From: Psettodes erumei
Lineage: Eukaryota > Chordata > Actinopteri > Pleuronectiformes > Psettodidae
Length of the DNA stretch: 64,000 nt
Reading direction: 5' to 3'
Assembly: GCA_016785225.1 (NCBI GenBank)
Contig: JAFBJZ010000888.1
Span: 996,501 to 1,060,500 of the forward strand
In this document: in pieces, positions 12,701 through 25,916 of the stretch
Position numbering within the stretch: position 1 is the first letter of the stretch
Layout of the letters: the number at the start of each line of letters is the position of its first letter
The notes under the pieces: generated by a model
What the model was told of the DNA's origin: nothing
Database searches by the model: none
The model's input: the letters and a program-made list of their open reading frames with translations, nothing else
Translations under genes and position numbers: made by a program

Positions 12701-15700
12701 TTGCTGTTTGTTATGATTTTTTTTCAGAAAGTGCTATTGATGGCTTATTGCCAGCACTGCTGTGGGACATATTTCAGCGAGGCTAGCGTGGGCTGATGGT
12801 CGTGTGGCTCCGAGACGCTGGTGCCGTAGTGCGACATCTCATGGCGCTGAATGACGTATGCATAACCTCGAAGAAACTCTACTCCCTGGTCTCTGCTGTG
12901 AGTTCACAAACATCAAGTCGGTTTCGCATTTAATATGAGGAAGGTCTTGCAGGAGCAGCACCAGATTGAACTACCTTTTAAAGAAGTAGATAGATAGTCT
13001 GAGCAATGACACAGGAAGTCACAGCCATTACTGCCCTAAGAAAAACCTTGAATCACTCTATAAAACATGGATTACGTGAATCATGATCTCAGGGACGTGA
13101 ACGCTGAGCACGTTGGCACCTCTGTGTCGAGCTGCAGTGCCACCAGTGCGGGTCCTACTAACCTGAGAGCGACCCCACTCAATGCCGGCGATCTATTCCA
13201 GTCAGTCTCACCGACACAGCGGGGTTCAAGGTGGCGTCATGATCACACACGTGCTGCAGGCCTCAAACCTGTACGGTGCTGCAGGACGGAGTGAGTAGCG
13301 ACGACCCGCAGGCTGCTCTCTGTCTGCATTGAACAGAATTCCCCTCCAAACTCAGGCACTGGAATTACACAAGTCACACCTGTTCATCAAAATAACACAA
13401 TTAATAATAATAATTTAACCATATCTGTAATGACCATACATTTACAAAGCGAGTGGCTGGAACATTTAAATAACTGCATTTCACTCAGTACCTCAGCTGA
13501 ACCACTACAGTAAAGCACAGACATGTACAACTGAAGTAATGCACCTGCCATGCAGCTACAGCAATTAGAATATCGACCATCAGGCCGCCATATTGGTATG
13601 TTGTCTGCATGGGAGTTAGCAAAACACCACTGTAAGTTTCTCTTGTCACCCACCCTTCCAACTTTACAGAAAACGTGTGATAAGATATGACTGACCTGCG
13701 TGACAGAGGAAAAAGCCGAGACAGCAGACGACGTCCTGCAGGCTTTTCACCGTTTGAAGAGCGGAAATCTGGCGCAGCCCAATTACAACTAGCGCTCACC
13801 AAAACAAAACCTGGTGGCCATGCGGAGCAATTACACCTTCCAAAAAAAAGCTCCTCAAAAGCATTGTGACTTGCAACAAATCTGACTCCAACAGATAAAT
13901 ACATAAAATAGCTCAACAAATATGACCATACCTTTGGAGGTGTAACACGTATCAACTTCAGTGGTTCCACCCCTTTGACCCTGGCTGATGTGGAGCTATT
14001 CTTGGCGCTTTCTAAAGAGCTCCTGGAGTTTGTAATTGCCTTTATTGATTACAGAGCGTGGATATTGTTTTCTGTCTCGCATGATAGGAATCCAATTATT
14101 CCTAATGCCCTTCAGCTGAAAATTAGCATTGACAGTGTGGCTCACTACGACCCCTTTCAATGACTCCGACGTCCAGAGGGACTGTGCATGCTGTTTGTAT
14201 TCATCTACTTCAGACTTATTCAGACTGACTTGACTGACAAAAGCATTTTTTTTCATTCAGTAATCATAAATACAAATCTCCACAGAAAGCAGAGGTAATT
14301 TATGAATCGCTGTTGACTCTGGGCAAATTCTTCTCAAAGCACCTTGTTTTAAGCATCCAAGTTGGCTTTGTTTTAATTATCAGATTCCCACATAGTCATT
14401 GTCCTTTTTAATCCTTGATTGAAGTAGTTCCACATCAAGAGCTACTGTACTCAAAACAAGTCGATTATAATAAAATCCCTGAAACACTGATAGTTTTGTG
14501 TTTCTTCTTTGCAATATTTAAAAGTGCAATTACTGTAGAGGCATTTCAAGGACATTTCAAAATCTGCAGAAAGCGACAGGAGTTGAGGTGACCCCACTAC
14601 GAGGCAGTAAGATAATGGTATAATATTACAAATTAACAAGGCATGTGCCGAGTGTCTTGACAGATTTATGGCTCAAAGTTTCAGTGGTGCACTTCTTTGT
14701 CAGTACAGTCAGAGTTAAAGCTTGTAGTTTAGGTGGCAGAAGGAGATTAAAGCTGTCAGAATAATCACCACTGATACAATTAGCCTCCTCTCTGAAGCCC
14801 CAAAGCAACATGTTTCTCTCCAGAAGCAGTGGGATTCAAGGGAAATGTTACCTTGTACTAATTTAGAGAAATCCCAGCACTAACAATGCCACCGGTGTGA
14901 GAGAGGATGCCGGTCTTTTCAGCCGTCATCTTATTTGTTTGTGTAATTATTCGACAGCAAAGCTATCACAGCTCATTTGACAGTAATGATTAACAATGGT
15001 GTGTGCAACCTTTAAAGTTTCCAGAACATCTACCTCTTAATTACAACTCTATTCCTGAGAGGTAATTCTTGTTACTATTTGTAGCTGGTGTCATTCTAAT
15101 TATACAGAGCTAAATTAGTTTGTTTTTTTTGAGCACGCTGCTTTGTTGTGTCATCCAAATTTCTGTCACCATTAAGAGGTGATATTATTAACCTGACAGG
15201 TTCTTTCATTTTGATTACAGCTGCAGTTTTCAGAACCTGGTCTTGTTTTACCACTGATTCAAGCACAACAGCAGACACTAAATAATGCTGATTTAGAAAC
15301 AAAATACATTACACTTTACACTCTGACATCAAGCTTTCACAGTCAGTTTAACAGCTGTGTGATGTATAATGGCAAGGACATTTAAATTTAAAGTTGCAAA
15401 TAAAAGGCAAGCACGGACAGCCTTAAAACTAAAGAAGTTTCCTCGTGCATGGAAAATGAGAGATTGGCGTTTTTCCATCCCTAACAAAACAGACATGACA
15501 AAGAAACACAGAAATACCGCAGTATGATGGACAGTAAAGGCAACCCTGTCTCTGGCCTGGGTTTGTGTATCCCCTGATCATTTCAGGGTATTTGTAATAT
15601 TAAGGAAAGCATATGGTTTTAACAAATAGCCTATCACAGTACAGCACATCAAGAAATTATAAAGAATGATGTACAGGACTAATTAGTTATCAAGAAGATT

Positions 15701-18700
15701 TTCAATACCACTAATAGATTAACAGGAGTTAACCAACAACTATAATCAGTATAATATATACATATATAAATATAGAATGTAGTATTAAAAGACCTGACTA
15801 TCCATGGTCACTGAGTAGCAGTGTGGTCAATCAGCAAACTTTGCCATTGGATATCACAGACATGGGAGCTGGACAGTTGTTTCTAAAACCATTTGCTGAG
15901 TTCAAATGGATTACTGGATAGTTGGACAGCTAATTTCTTAGCATTAGCACTGAATAGTCTGGCACTATACTCACCAACAACGTAACGGCTGAAGCAGGGA
16001 AGTTGTCCGTCAGCTTAATTCATAGGAGACAGGATGTAGTGCCAATGTGAGCTCAGAGAGATACAGAAAGGTGCAGAAATAATTGTATTCTGTTGAAATC
16101 ATGAATATTTTAAAGGATATGTGCTCAATGAAAGCCTCGGTTTCACTCGTGTACATTTATCATGAGGAGTAAGAACCTCCATGGGAGAGGATAAAACACC
16201 TCTTCCGCTGTTTTAAGCATCATGTTATAGGTGTATTAAATGAAATTACTCATTAATCTCAATTTACAAGAACTATTATTAGTTGCATGGAAATGCGAGT
16301 ACAGTGCTGTTCATTTGTGGAAACATTGGAGACCTGTGAAATCTTGGAGGTAAGACAAACCTGTAGAAGAAAAGACAGTGGCTTATTATGAATCACTTTC
16401 TATATGGGTCAGTAATACTGAGTAGGTATTTATTGATGTACTTAATTTGTTCATGTAAATAGGTTTTTCAGTGGAGGAGGATAAAATAAGAAGGACGGAA
16501 GAGAGGAACAAAAAACTTTTCATATTTATGTGCCTGAGAGACAGACAGAGAGAACAATGTTTCAAAAAAGAGCAACGGCAGAATCAAGGTCATAGAGGAA
16601 TAAACCTTTTAAATTCTTACCAGCCTTGCTTCTTCCCTGACAGGTCTGAAGGGGGGAGATGAGTCCTTGGCAGATTCCACACCCTATCAGCAGTGACAGA
16701 ATGTCATTAACTCCACACCCACTCAGACGCCATCCCCTTTGTTGTGGCACCACCAGACGGAAGCAAATAGATTCATACCGCTGGATAAAGTAAAAGCTCA
16801 TTCCTGGCTGACAAGCAAAGGCTCATCCTGGCATGCACAACAGAATGAGCTTTCTGAGGAAATATTACCCATCCATCACCATCTCCGCAACTGTGAGACG
16901 CTTAATTAATGGCGACCTTACAAGTGAATGTGTGTTCATGTGTGAGTGAGTTGAGTGCTGAGAACTGTCCATGAAAGAGTAATGAGCTCCTTCAAATGAT
17001 GCTCCAGTCCCCAGTGGCTCAAGGAGGATACAGGGGAAACCAATCTTTTACGCAAGGAATATTGGTGTGACATTTCACCAGAAAGCAATCGCCACCATCT
17101 GCTTCACAGAGGCAGCGTTGCTTCCTCCTGCAGCCCCAAGAGCGGAGGCAAGAGCATCATGGGAGTCCCCCCTGAAGGTGGGTTGCTTAACGGAGCGCAG
17201 AGGTCCTGTTGTTGTCTTTTCAGTCCACTGCGTTCTCCATAAGCCTCAGCACAGTCAGGGGTAAGGGTGTCTGCTGGGTGCGTAGTTGCACACACACGGT
17301 GCCTGTGAGTGGAATCCAGATAGGCTGTTAGGAGAGACACCTCATTGAGAAGCACAACACGCATATTCAGATGTGTGCACACGGATGCAACAGCTGAGCG
17401 GCTCCGCTTCCCTACGGGACACAATGGAGTCTTGCTTAGGCGTGTTTGCTCAATTGGACCTGACATGCCGCCCGGACTAATAGATTATAGCAGCGTCTGG
17501 GGTGAGCGAAATTCTCGGCCTCTTCCACTCCGTTGCTCCTTCCTCTTCCTCACCAATGACGCCATTTGATGTGACAGAACTTGGAAGTTGGGATTTTAAA
17601 CTGTGACCTTGCCTTCACCACCAAGGACACTATTTTTCAGCCAAACAACCTGATTGTTACTCCTATGTTCAACTGCACATTCACAGGGACATGACAGGGA
17701 TTTGTGGCATTGGTCACTCAATATTAAACAGATCTAACCTTTGTGTAAGAACACAAAAACAACTTTTAAACTGTTACAACTCATGAAAACGCACAGCACT
17801 GTTCCACACTCACATTAACAGATTTGGCCCACAGGAACCTGTAATGATTCATAACGAGAGGAGAACAGACATTTATACCTCAGTTGTTCGCTCTGTTTCA
17901 CACTCCTGTGGCCTCCAGTGGGATAATGATGAACAAGAGGCAGCTGGTCCCTCTTTCATCTTTCGGGTGCTGATTCACCTGCCTTCCCTGCCTTCAAGAA
18001 TGTTTCCAGTGAGTGAATCCTCTTACTCAGAATTGGAATGGCTTTTCGTCTTTAATCACTATCAATATAGTCACTCTGTATCTGAGGCCTTTGCTCTTTC
18101 TGTCCACCCTCCCATTCTGTTACGTAAACCTGCTTTTCAAATTTTCCATTAATTTCGGTTCCTCTCAAATAAACACCACATCCCTCCATGTGAATATCCC
18201 CTGCACATGCCGGCCTTTTGGTCATATGACCCTCACACGATTTTAGAGATTTAAAATGAAAAAAGTTCAAACTGCACATTGCTACTTTTGGATCACTCTC
18301 ACTGCTCTCATCAGCATTGTTTCCAGCCACAGCAGGGACTTGTTTTTAGCAATCAGTAAATAAATAATGAAATAAATAAAAAGCTTACTGGTTCATCAAG
18401 CAGCTAAAGAGCCAGATGTCTTTCACCAAGAGTGAATATTTACCTCACATTCAACAGGTGGTAAATCACATCTCCAAATGTCTGCTAATATTGTTCTGGG
18501 TCTTTCGGCTGTGTAAACAGGAAACTGTTTGCTGACACGTTTGCCAAAAAGCTACAAGGTGATTATATGTAAGTATTTCATTGCTTGTTAAAATTATGCA
18601 GAATAGTATCATCACTTAGTAATCCCTTGTACGCTCAGTTACTCATGAAAGCTGTTACACTTGCTCTCTAATCACCAGATATGATCTACCATTTGTTCCA

Positions 18701-21699
18701 GTGTCATAACTTTTCATTTCATCTAATTTACTTGGTAATCACACTCATTTTCTGGGATCCCTGTGAAGTTAGGGGCAATCAGTCCCGGACACCTAATGAC
18801 TACAGCACATCCATCTGTTAATATCTACCCATATCAAGCACTATGAAGAGTAGAAGTACTCTTTATAGAAAAAAAGTACTCTTTTCACTTTCAATTTCAC
18901 TAGCAGTGATCTATGTGTATCAGTCCAAGGGAGCAGCAGGCACCTCCACTTTTACTGTAACGCAAAGACTGTCTCCACTAGAAACTAACCTGAGATTAAC
19001 TAAAATGAAAAACACAAGGCCAGCTCACCGAGTGCAGGGAGCCAGGCTGCAGCTCAGTTTGTTTCCATAATCACTTTCATTTACACAGTGTGGTCCCCCT
19101 GGAGCGGCCGCAGCATTTCACACAGTATAATTCTAACACCAGGTGGATTTCAAAGACAATTAACAATACCAGACAAGGTACAGCAGCGCAATTATGAAGA
19201 ATTAGGCAATTACCACCATTCCCTAATACTATAGGGGGAGGAATGTGGCTCTTTAGTGAGTTGATGATCCAGGAAGATCAATGGAGTAAAAGGGAGAGAG
19301 ACAAAGCGAGCGGGGCTGCAGCTCCACAGAACAGAAATAGACTCATTATGCTATTATACTCACATCACGTCTCACGCTATGTTATCACAGCCTCGATACT
19401 TTCAGGAATTTTTTTACCCACAGTTTCTCACATGTTGTGTGTGTTGTCACCTGCCAACTGCAGAGACCCCACGTTCCACCCACACTTGAATTTTTCTTCT
19501 GATACAGCATCTGTATTCTTGTCTTTTCTCTACTTGAAGGGAATCAAAACATGCATTTCTTTTACTGCATGTGGCCCTGAAAGACATACATGATTTCACC
19601 TTTTTTGGTGTCTACTTAAGGTACAAGAATAACATTACTGCCTCTGCCTCACAGAAATTTTTCATCATGCTCAGTGGTGCCACGAGCCGTGTGGATGAAG
19701 GCAGCTCGATAGTCCTCCACCTTCACTCACATTTTTTTGTATTATTGCTGCACACCACATAATTTTCTTTTTCATAGAAGTACACACCTTGAGATATCAG
19801 GGGGGTTTTGAGGTATTATTGTCGTCACTCCATCAGGCTCAGGTGGACTTCTGTTGAGGCTAAAGCTTTACAAATCAAACTGTCTGCACTGCTGTCCTTG
19901 GCACATCCTAGAGAGAAATTGGTTTCAAAGGGAAGTATGACAAACACACACGTGCACACGCACAAGCACAGCCAAAAATGCGTATACATTCACATAAATA
20001 GCCACACAAACTCATCTCACACATAAACCAATTGACAAGTGACCTTTTTCCATCTTCCAACCATTTCTCCTCTCACTTTGAAGTTAGCAAAATTCTGATT
20101 GTGTCGGCCCTCTTGGCACATACAACCCAAACCCTATTCAAGCACAATAAAGGATCCAGTCTGGCTATCTGACTCTCTGTATCACCTGCACCTGTAGTTC
20201 AATTTACCTTAATCTGTGCATGTGTGTTGGTGTGTACTTCTTTGCAGATTCTAGACTTTTGGAGACTTTCTATTAATTCATATGGGGCCTCCTGACCTTG
20301 TGTTTGAGAATATCCAATAACTCCCCGCTCCTCCAAGTAGCCAGTCAGGTTTACAGGGTCACTACATACAGAGATGCTGTCTCCTTCTTATTCTCATGAT
20401 GCACCCATTGCCTTTCACCGGGGCTGCTGGTTTAGCTGCATTGCCACTGAAATGCAATGAGTCACCGTCCAGGTACAGAATATGGTGACGTGTGTGAATT
20501 ATGACTAGAAACAGCTTGGTGAGGTAAAGAGGTGTGTGTGTGTGTTTCTTTATTTCCCAGATGATTTTTCAGACCTGGATGATGCTATGCATAACATAAT
20601 AAGAAAGCCTACCTTCATGATTATGTGCAGCTTCATACTGGGGTTCTTCAGGGGCTTTGGGGAAATTATACATACCCCTCATTCCAGGTGATCTGTAGGA
20701 AAAAATATTATTATTTCCCCTCATGCTGTGGGCTAAATTGCCTTATATCCAATCCCATGCGGAGTAAGATGAGTAAGATCTAGAGATGTGTGATATAAAA
20801 TCCTTAGCCTGATTGCTTGGAAACAATGGTTGGATGATTGTTGGGTAGTCAACTTAAATCCCTAAGCAGTTGAGACCATCCGGGCAGAGGAAATGAACAA
20901 GACCTTTTTTCCCCCTCTTTTGCCAGAATTGGCACTAAACACTGGACAATGTTGCTGAAATGCTGGCAAACACCACAAGACTGATTTCTTCAGGACAAGC
21001 TCCTACAGTTAAGTATAAAACTCAGAATGGGAGGTAAGGGTTTACTAAGCCTTCCTAGATTAAGTTTAGTGAAAACACACTGAGGCGTCAGACTTGCACG
21101 TAGCTTCAGCTCAGCTCCTCTTCTTGCACGTCGACAGCACTGAAATAGAGGCTGGAATAATTAAAGTGTTTTGCTCTTACTGCCTCCCCCTGTGCTATCC
21201 AAAACAAAACTGCCAAAGTACATCATTACACTATTTGGCTGTTAAGAATAAAAAGGCATTTCCATCCTTTTAGGCCATTTGAACAGGACTAGATGTGGAG
21301 TTTCAATATAACTCTGGAAAACGATTTTCATAAAAGTCACTGGCAAAAAGTAGCTCACTACATGTGGGATTGGGTCATTTTGTGCTGTCCATTAAAATTC
21401 TGTGGGAGCACTTTTGAGATATAGATGCAAAAACACGTCTCTGTGGACGAGTCACCTATAATAGAGGCAGTAGTCCTTTATGGTCTGATAAAGTGGTTGT
21501 GGAGGGGTTTCTTGCATGTCAACAGGTTTAATGCTTTGTTTTTACCCTGGGCTGGAGTTAGATTTTTTGTATTTGATTAATTGAGAAATATGGGATTTTA
21601 GCACATTTGATATAAAACAGGTTTGAGAAATAAATAATGCTCACATTGCAGCTTACAAAATGTGATCACGCTGTGTGGCAATTAGGATGACAATGTCAG
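9703..21699. other. Non-coding region; no gene seen
   Basis: No open frame matches a known protein. Up to about 13 kb the sequence stays moderately GC-rich. From about 13.9 kb it becomes AT-rich with many TAATTA, ATTAAT and CAATTA cores (for example 14030-14130, 14935-15110 and 19190-19225), which reads like enhancer-bearing DNA, but that is only an impression. Short simple repeats occur: ATG/GAT repeats near 11025-11047, GT near 11883-11912 and a CAC/ACA-rich stretch near 19945-20020. A small hairpin with 8-bp arms lies at 11303-11324. The frame at 13485-13970 has no recognisable domain. Confidence 0.55.
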
Positions 21700-21930
21700 C
21701 CTGTTGGTCGGCCCACCGCTATGGTCCAACTATTACGTGGATAGCTATCAAATTTTTTACAGACATTTGTAGTTCTCAGAGGTTGACTTCTGGAAACTTT
21801 GACGATCCCCTGACCTCTATTGCCTCATGACGTGGACGTTTATGACTTTGACTGAAATATGTTGACGGATGCATTGTCATGAAAGCTGGTACAGATGTCC
21901 ATGTTTCCCTCAGGATGAATTTTCACTTTG
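21700..21930 (+). repeat. Two degenerate copies of a common fish dispersed repeat
   Basis: The segment contains landmarks of a repeat widespread in teleost genomes: GGTCC..ACTATT, ATTTTTTACAGACATT, GATCCCCTGACCTCT and GACTGAAATATG..GACGGATGC..TGTCATGAAA..GGTACAGATGTCCATG followed by CAGGATGAATTTTCACTTT. The unit appears twice in the same direction: about 21720-21830 and about 21848-21925. I recognise the family by pattern but cannot give its registered name. No coding capacity is seen. Confidence 0.5.
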
Positions 21931-24900
21931 GAATTGTAATTTTAAAACCAATGATATTCCCAGGAGCTGTGGCTGAACACAAAAGTCTATTTGATCTTAA
22001 CAAAAGAAACAGATACCCATTAGAACTACAGTATTAACTAAAAACATGCCATGGTAAATAAAAAAGAAAATATACCCTCGACTTCCACCTACCATAAAAA
22101 TCTGACATGACTTTGGGGGTGTAAAGTAATCTGATCAGCCCTCCTCCTTCAGCAGTACCTGCATCCTGCCTTTGCATCTGATCTGTAGGTGATAATTAGC
22201 TATGGCACGATCCGTGTAATGAGAGATTATTTTTGGAGATGTTCACAGATCAGACATGGTGGGAAGAGGCAAAAAGTGTGGGGGGCTGGGTGGCTAGGTA
22301 GGGGGGGAGGCGGGGAGACAAGCACATTGAAAAGATCAAATCTTCCCACACTGTTTAAAGCAAAGCGATAGTAGCAGATGGTAATGTGCAACAACACGGA
22401 ACGCCTGCTTAGTAACAGAGTTTTATATCACCGATACAGAGCAGACTGGAGATGATGCTTGTGCTGCCAGCTTCAATAAGTTCCCCATTAGACACGCAGT
22501 CTGGGATGTATATGTGTATACAGTGTGTTTGCTCACATACAACAACACACACACACACACACAAGTGCATACGCCACTTAGTCCTTATACCCTGTCAGCT
22601 CTGCATTACAAACGTGGTATTTTTCTCCCATTTTGAGGTATATCTTCACATCCTTCCTCTCTCGTTCTTTCTCTCTTCCTTCTTGATCACACCAAACGTG
22701 AAAGAAACCAAATTACGGTTGGCTCTTTTAACTTTACACAGAGCCCCAGTTATGTACATTTGATGAAAAGGTACTTTTTTGATTTAGCAATTATTTATTC
22801 CATTGAAATAACAAAACCAAACCCTGATCATCAAGTACACCTTTAAAAGCTGTGATGATTACATGTGAAACAATTAGAAAATGCCTTTTTTCTTTCTACA
22901 CGATGAGTCACAAAATGAAGTCTTGATGACTAAAAGAAATGGTTGGACTGGGTTTCAGCTCTGCTGGTTACTGGTAAAGAGAAAAGCACTCGGCTGCCTC
23001 TAATGATCTGAGCTGCCATCTGTACTCAGCTGTGTGCCAGGCAGGCCCTGGGCCTTCGTTACATCTATCACCACAGTCAGACGGTAATGATACAAGCGAG
23101 CCAAGGGGAGGCAATGGAGGGGCCAGACATCTCTGTCTTCCTCCGCAGGAGTCACAGTGACCTACAGAGAGAGAGAGAGAGAGAGAAAGCCCTGACTTTT
23201 GGATTTGGGAGACATTGGCCAAATCCACTAATCTTGTTACTGTTTCTCCAGTGCCTAAAGTACATTTCAATCCTCTCCCACATTCTACAATTACTTTCCT
23301 CTCCCTAAAATGGAAAAGGTGACTATGGTTGTGTTTTTGTTATGCCTCTCATGATATGTCACTATGAACTCATTTACTGATTTTTCCATGCTAGTTTGGC
23401 GCTGCCAGAGTGCCTTGGATTTGCTCCCAGGGGAAAAGGCTTTAAAGGTTTTGGAGCAAACAAAAGGAGACTGATATAATTGGCCTCCGAGGGTAAATAT
23501 TATTTCAAATGAACTCATCAGAAACACTTGGAAAACAACCAGCAATATGTGGATTTCTCATTAAGGAATTTTCCAAGTGAGCATGACCTTATTGCTGATG
23601 TGCATTTAAATTATTCACTTAGTTTCCCCTCCTTCCTGGAATTAAACTGTTTTAATGATGGTATGTGCGTGATGTTATGCGTTATGTGTATATTATATGC
23701 TCATTTAAGGGCTCTTTGGTATTAACAGACAATTTTAGATTTTTTTGTAAACCTATATAATAACTCTTCCCAGGTACTGTTTCAAGACAAATGTTACTAG
23801 TCACAAAAACATGACGTAGTGACTTTTAATTTTATTTTGTCTGTGGGATTCCCCTGTGAGTTCCTGTATCACAGGCGACAGCCACCTGTGCTTTTATTAT
23901 GTTCAAGCTAATTAGTTGCGAGTACGCATATGATCTTCTGCCTGTCTGCACATATTAAACCAATGACACTGAATTTTAAATCATCCAAACACCACTGGTG
24001 CTGATTAGTTTAAGTGTTGAACTCACTGAAATGCGCATAAATGTATGAATCACCTGTAACTTCGAAAAATAAAGTGCTGACAGTGCTGAAGATGCTGCTG
24101 TAATGTTTCTCACAACGTGCTCACAATGACCTTGATGAGAAGTTTCAACACAAAATAATAATGATCATTTCTCATTTCAGAACGAGCTTCAAATTTCTTA
24201 CTCAAGAGTGTAATCATTTACACTAACTGTGCACCAGAAATGTATGTACCAAAACATATATGTACCGGGGAACAAATGTAAAGTTGTGTAATAAGTGGGT
24301 AACAAATCATACTTATACTGTAGGTATTATTTCACTATTTCGGGAATAACAGACAGGAACTGACAGGAAATTGTGCAACTAGTTTAATTTGTTCTTCTGT
24401 GTTCTTCTACCCTAATGTCCTCCCAATCACCGAAGACATACCTGCCCTGCAATAAGGACCCTGAAATTAAAAATAACGGGTATAAGTTCTGCGTAAAATC
24501 CATACTACCCCTTACATAATTTCACATCTTACCTACATATATGTAGCGGTTTGTAATGTGCTGTTACACCATTACTACAAAAAAAATTACACCATAAATC
24601 TGGAGCATTCTAAAGCATAAATCCAAATGGTCTTTAAAAAACTGAAATCAGTGTAGTGAACGCACCAAAATACGAGATACAAAAATTTATATTTTCATAG
24701 CTGGAGCCCACTTGTATCAAAAGGCTGTTCATCCTTTAAATGGAAATCAATGCCGCTAAGTGAGTGGTCTCTGTTGGGTTCCTGCAGCTGCTACTGTGTC
24801 TGCTGGCAGTGGCTGTTCATTGCTTTGGTGACCAGATTCACGGAGAGGGGTGAAACAGCTTCACTCTGCCCCAGTGGAATAACAATACTTGTTTTATCAC

Positions 24901-25916
24901 CTGATAGAAAAGAAGAGACCTATATGCGGGTTGTCTGTGCCATTCATCTTCTCCTTTCACAGGCAGGAGACAAGGAGCAGATTGCTTGTGGAGTGGAGGA
25001 TTTAAATTAAATATAGCACAGAGAAAAAGAAAACTAGGACTGTGCCTGCCGTGTTCTCAGTAGGAATTGGTAGCCACACATTATCTCTGTGTTAATTCCG
25101 GGTGCTTTTGCGACCGATAGCATATCATGTTTTTGTGAAATATCTGACAGTTTATTATTATAGTTTATTGACTAATATAAAACTGTTTTTTTGCCAAATG
25201 AGATGCAGTCACAAAATGATATCTGAGAAACAATGTATTCAACATATCATGTCTGAATGCTTGTTGTGGTGCCTGTCAAACTGTTTTAGATATGGTGTCA
25301 GTCACTAGTATAATTCCCTTTCTCCCCCCCTCAGGCTTACATGTATCATCTCTATCAGTAAGACATGCTTATGAAGACTGCCAGAGCCTCGTTCTGCACA
25401 TTAAAAAACAAGAAAGTGTGTTACGTATTTCTTGTTTTAATACAGTTTGCTTTAACCACACATCTGAAGTATTCTTGTTGCAATGCCACAATTACACATC
25501 AACACTCTTCCAAAAGAACAGATACAGCTGGAGTTACTTTCAGACAGATTTGATCACGACATGTATAGCTGGAGGGTGGACAACAGTGTGACACCTTCTA
25601 AGACTGTAAACAACTACAGCGATCTGTCTTCTTTTTAATCTGATGTGATCAAATTTTGTGGTGAGGGGCCACAACGATGCACAGTGAGATATTATATTCA
25701 GGCTGCCCTGTACATTTGCTCTACTTTCTCACTGTCACTGACACACGGATGAACACATTATTGCACTGAGCTACAGAGAGGCAAAACGGTCAGACATCAG
25801 TGGAAGGAAGTGGGCTTTTGCCGCCATGGGTTTCAGCACCCTGGACAGCTCCTCATGCAGCCGCGCTGAATGAACAGCGTCACCCGGCCTCAGCGGGTGC
25901 CCTGGATCAAAGTGTG
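21931..25916. other. Non-coding flank downstream of KCNS2
   Basis: AT-rich sequence without a supported gene. It contains a CA array at about 22545-22563, a GA array at about 23166-23187 and a 14-bp perfect palindrome at 24533-24546. The last ~750 bases before 25917 would include the KCNS2 3' UTR, because that gene is on the minus strand. Candidate polyadenylation signals read AATAAA on the minus strand at 25151-25156 and 25164-25169. A convincing plus-strand splice acceptor near 25335 (CTTTCTCCCCCCCTCAG) leads into no recognisable exon. Confidence 0.5.

Noticed and set aside
13485..13970. 161-codon minus-strand open frame
   Set aside because: No recognisable domain or repeat. Codon content looks random; frames of this length are expected by chance across 64 kb.
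25300..25600. Possible plus-strand exon after a strong acceptor near 25335
   Set aside because: The following frame matches no known protein, including STK3, and no compatible upstream exon was found.
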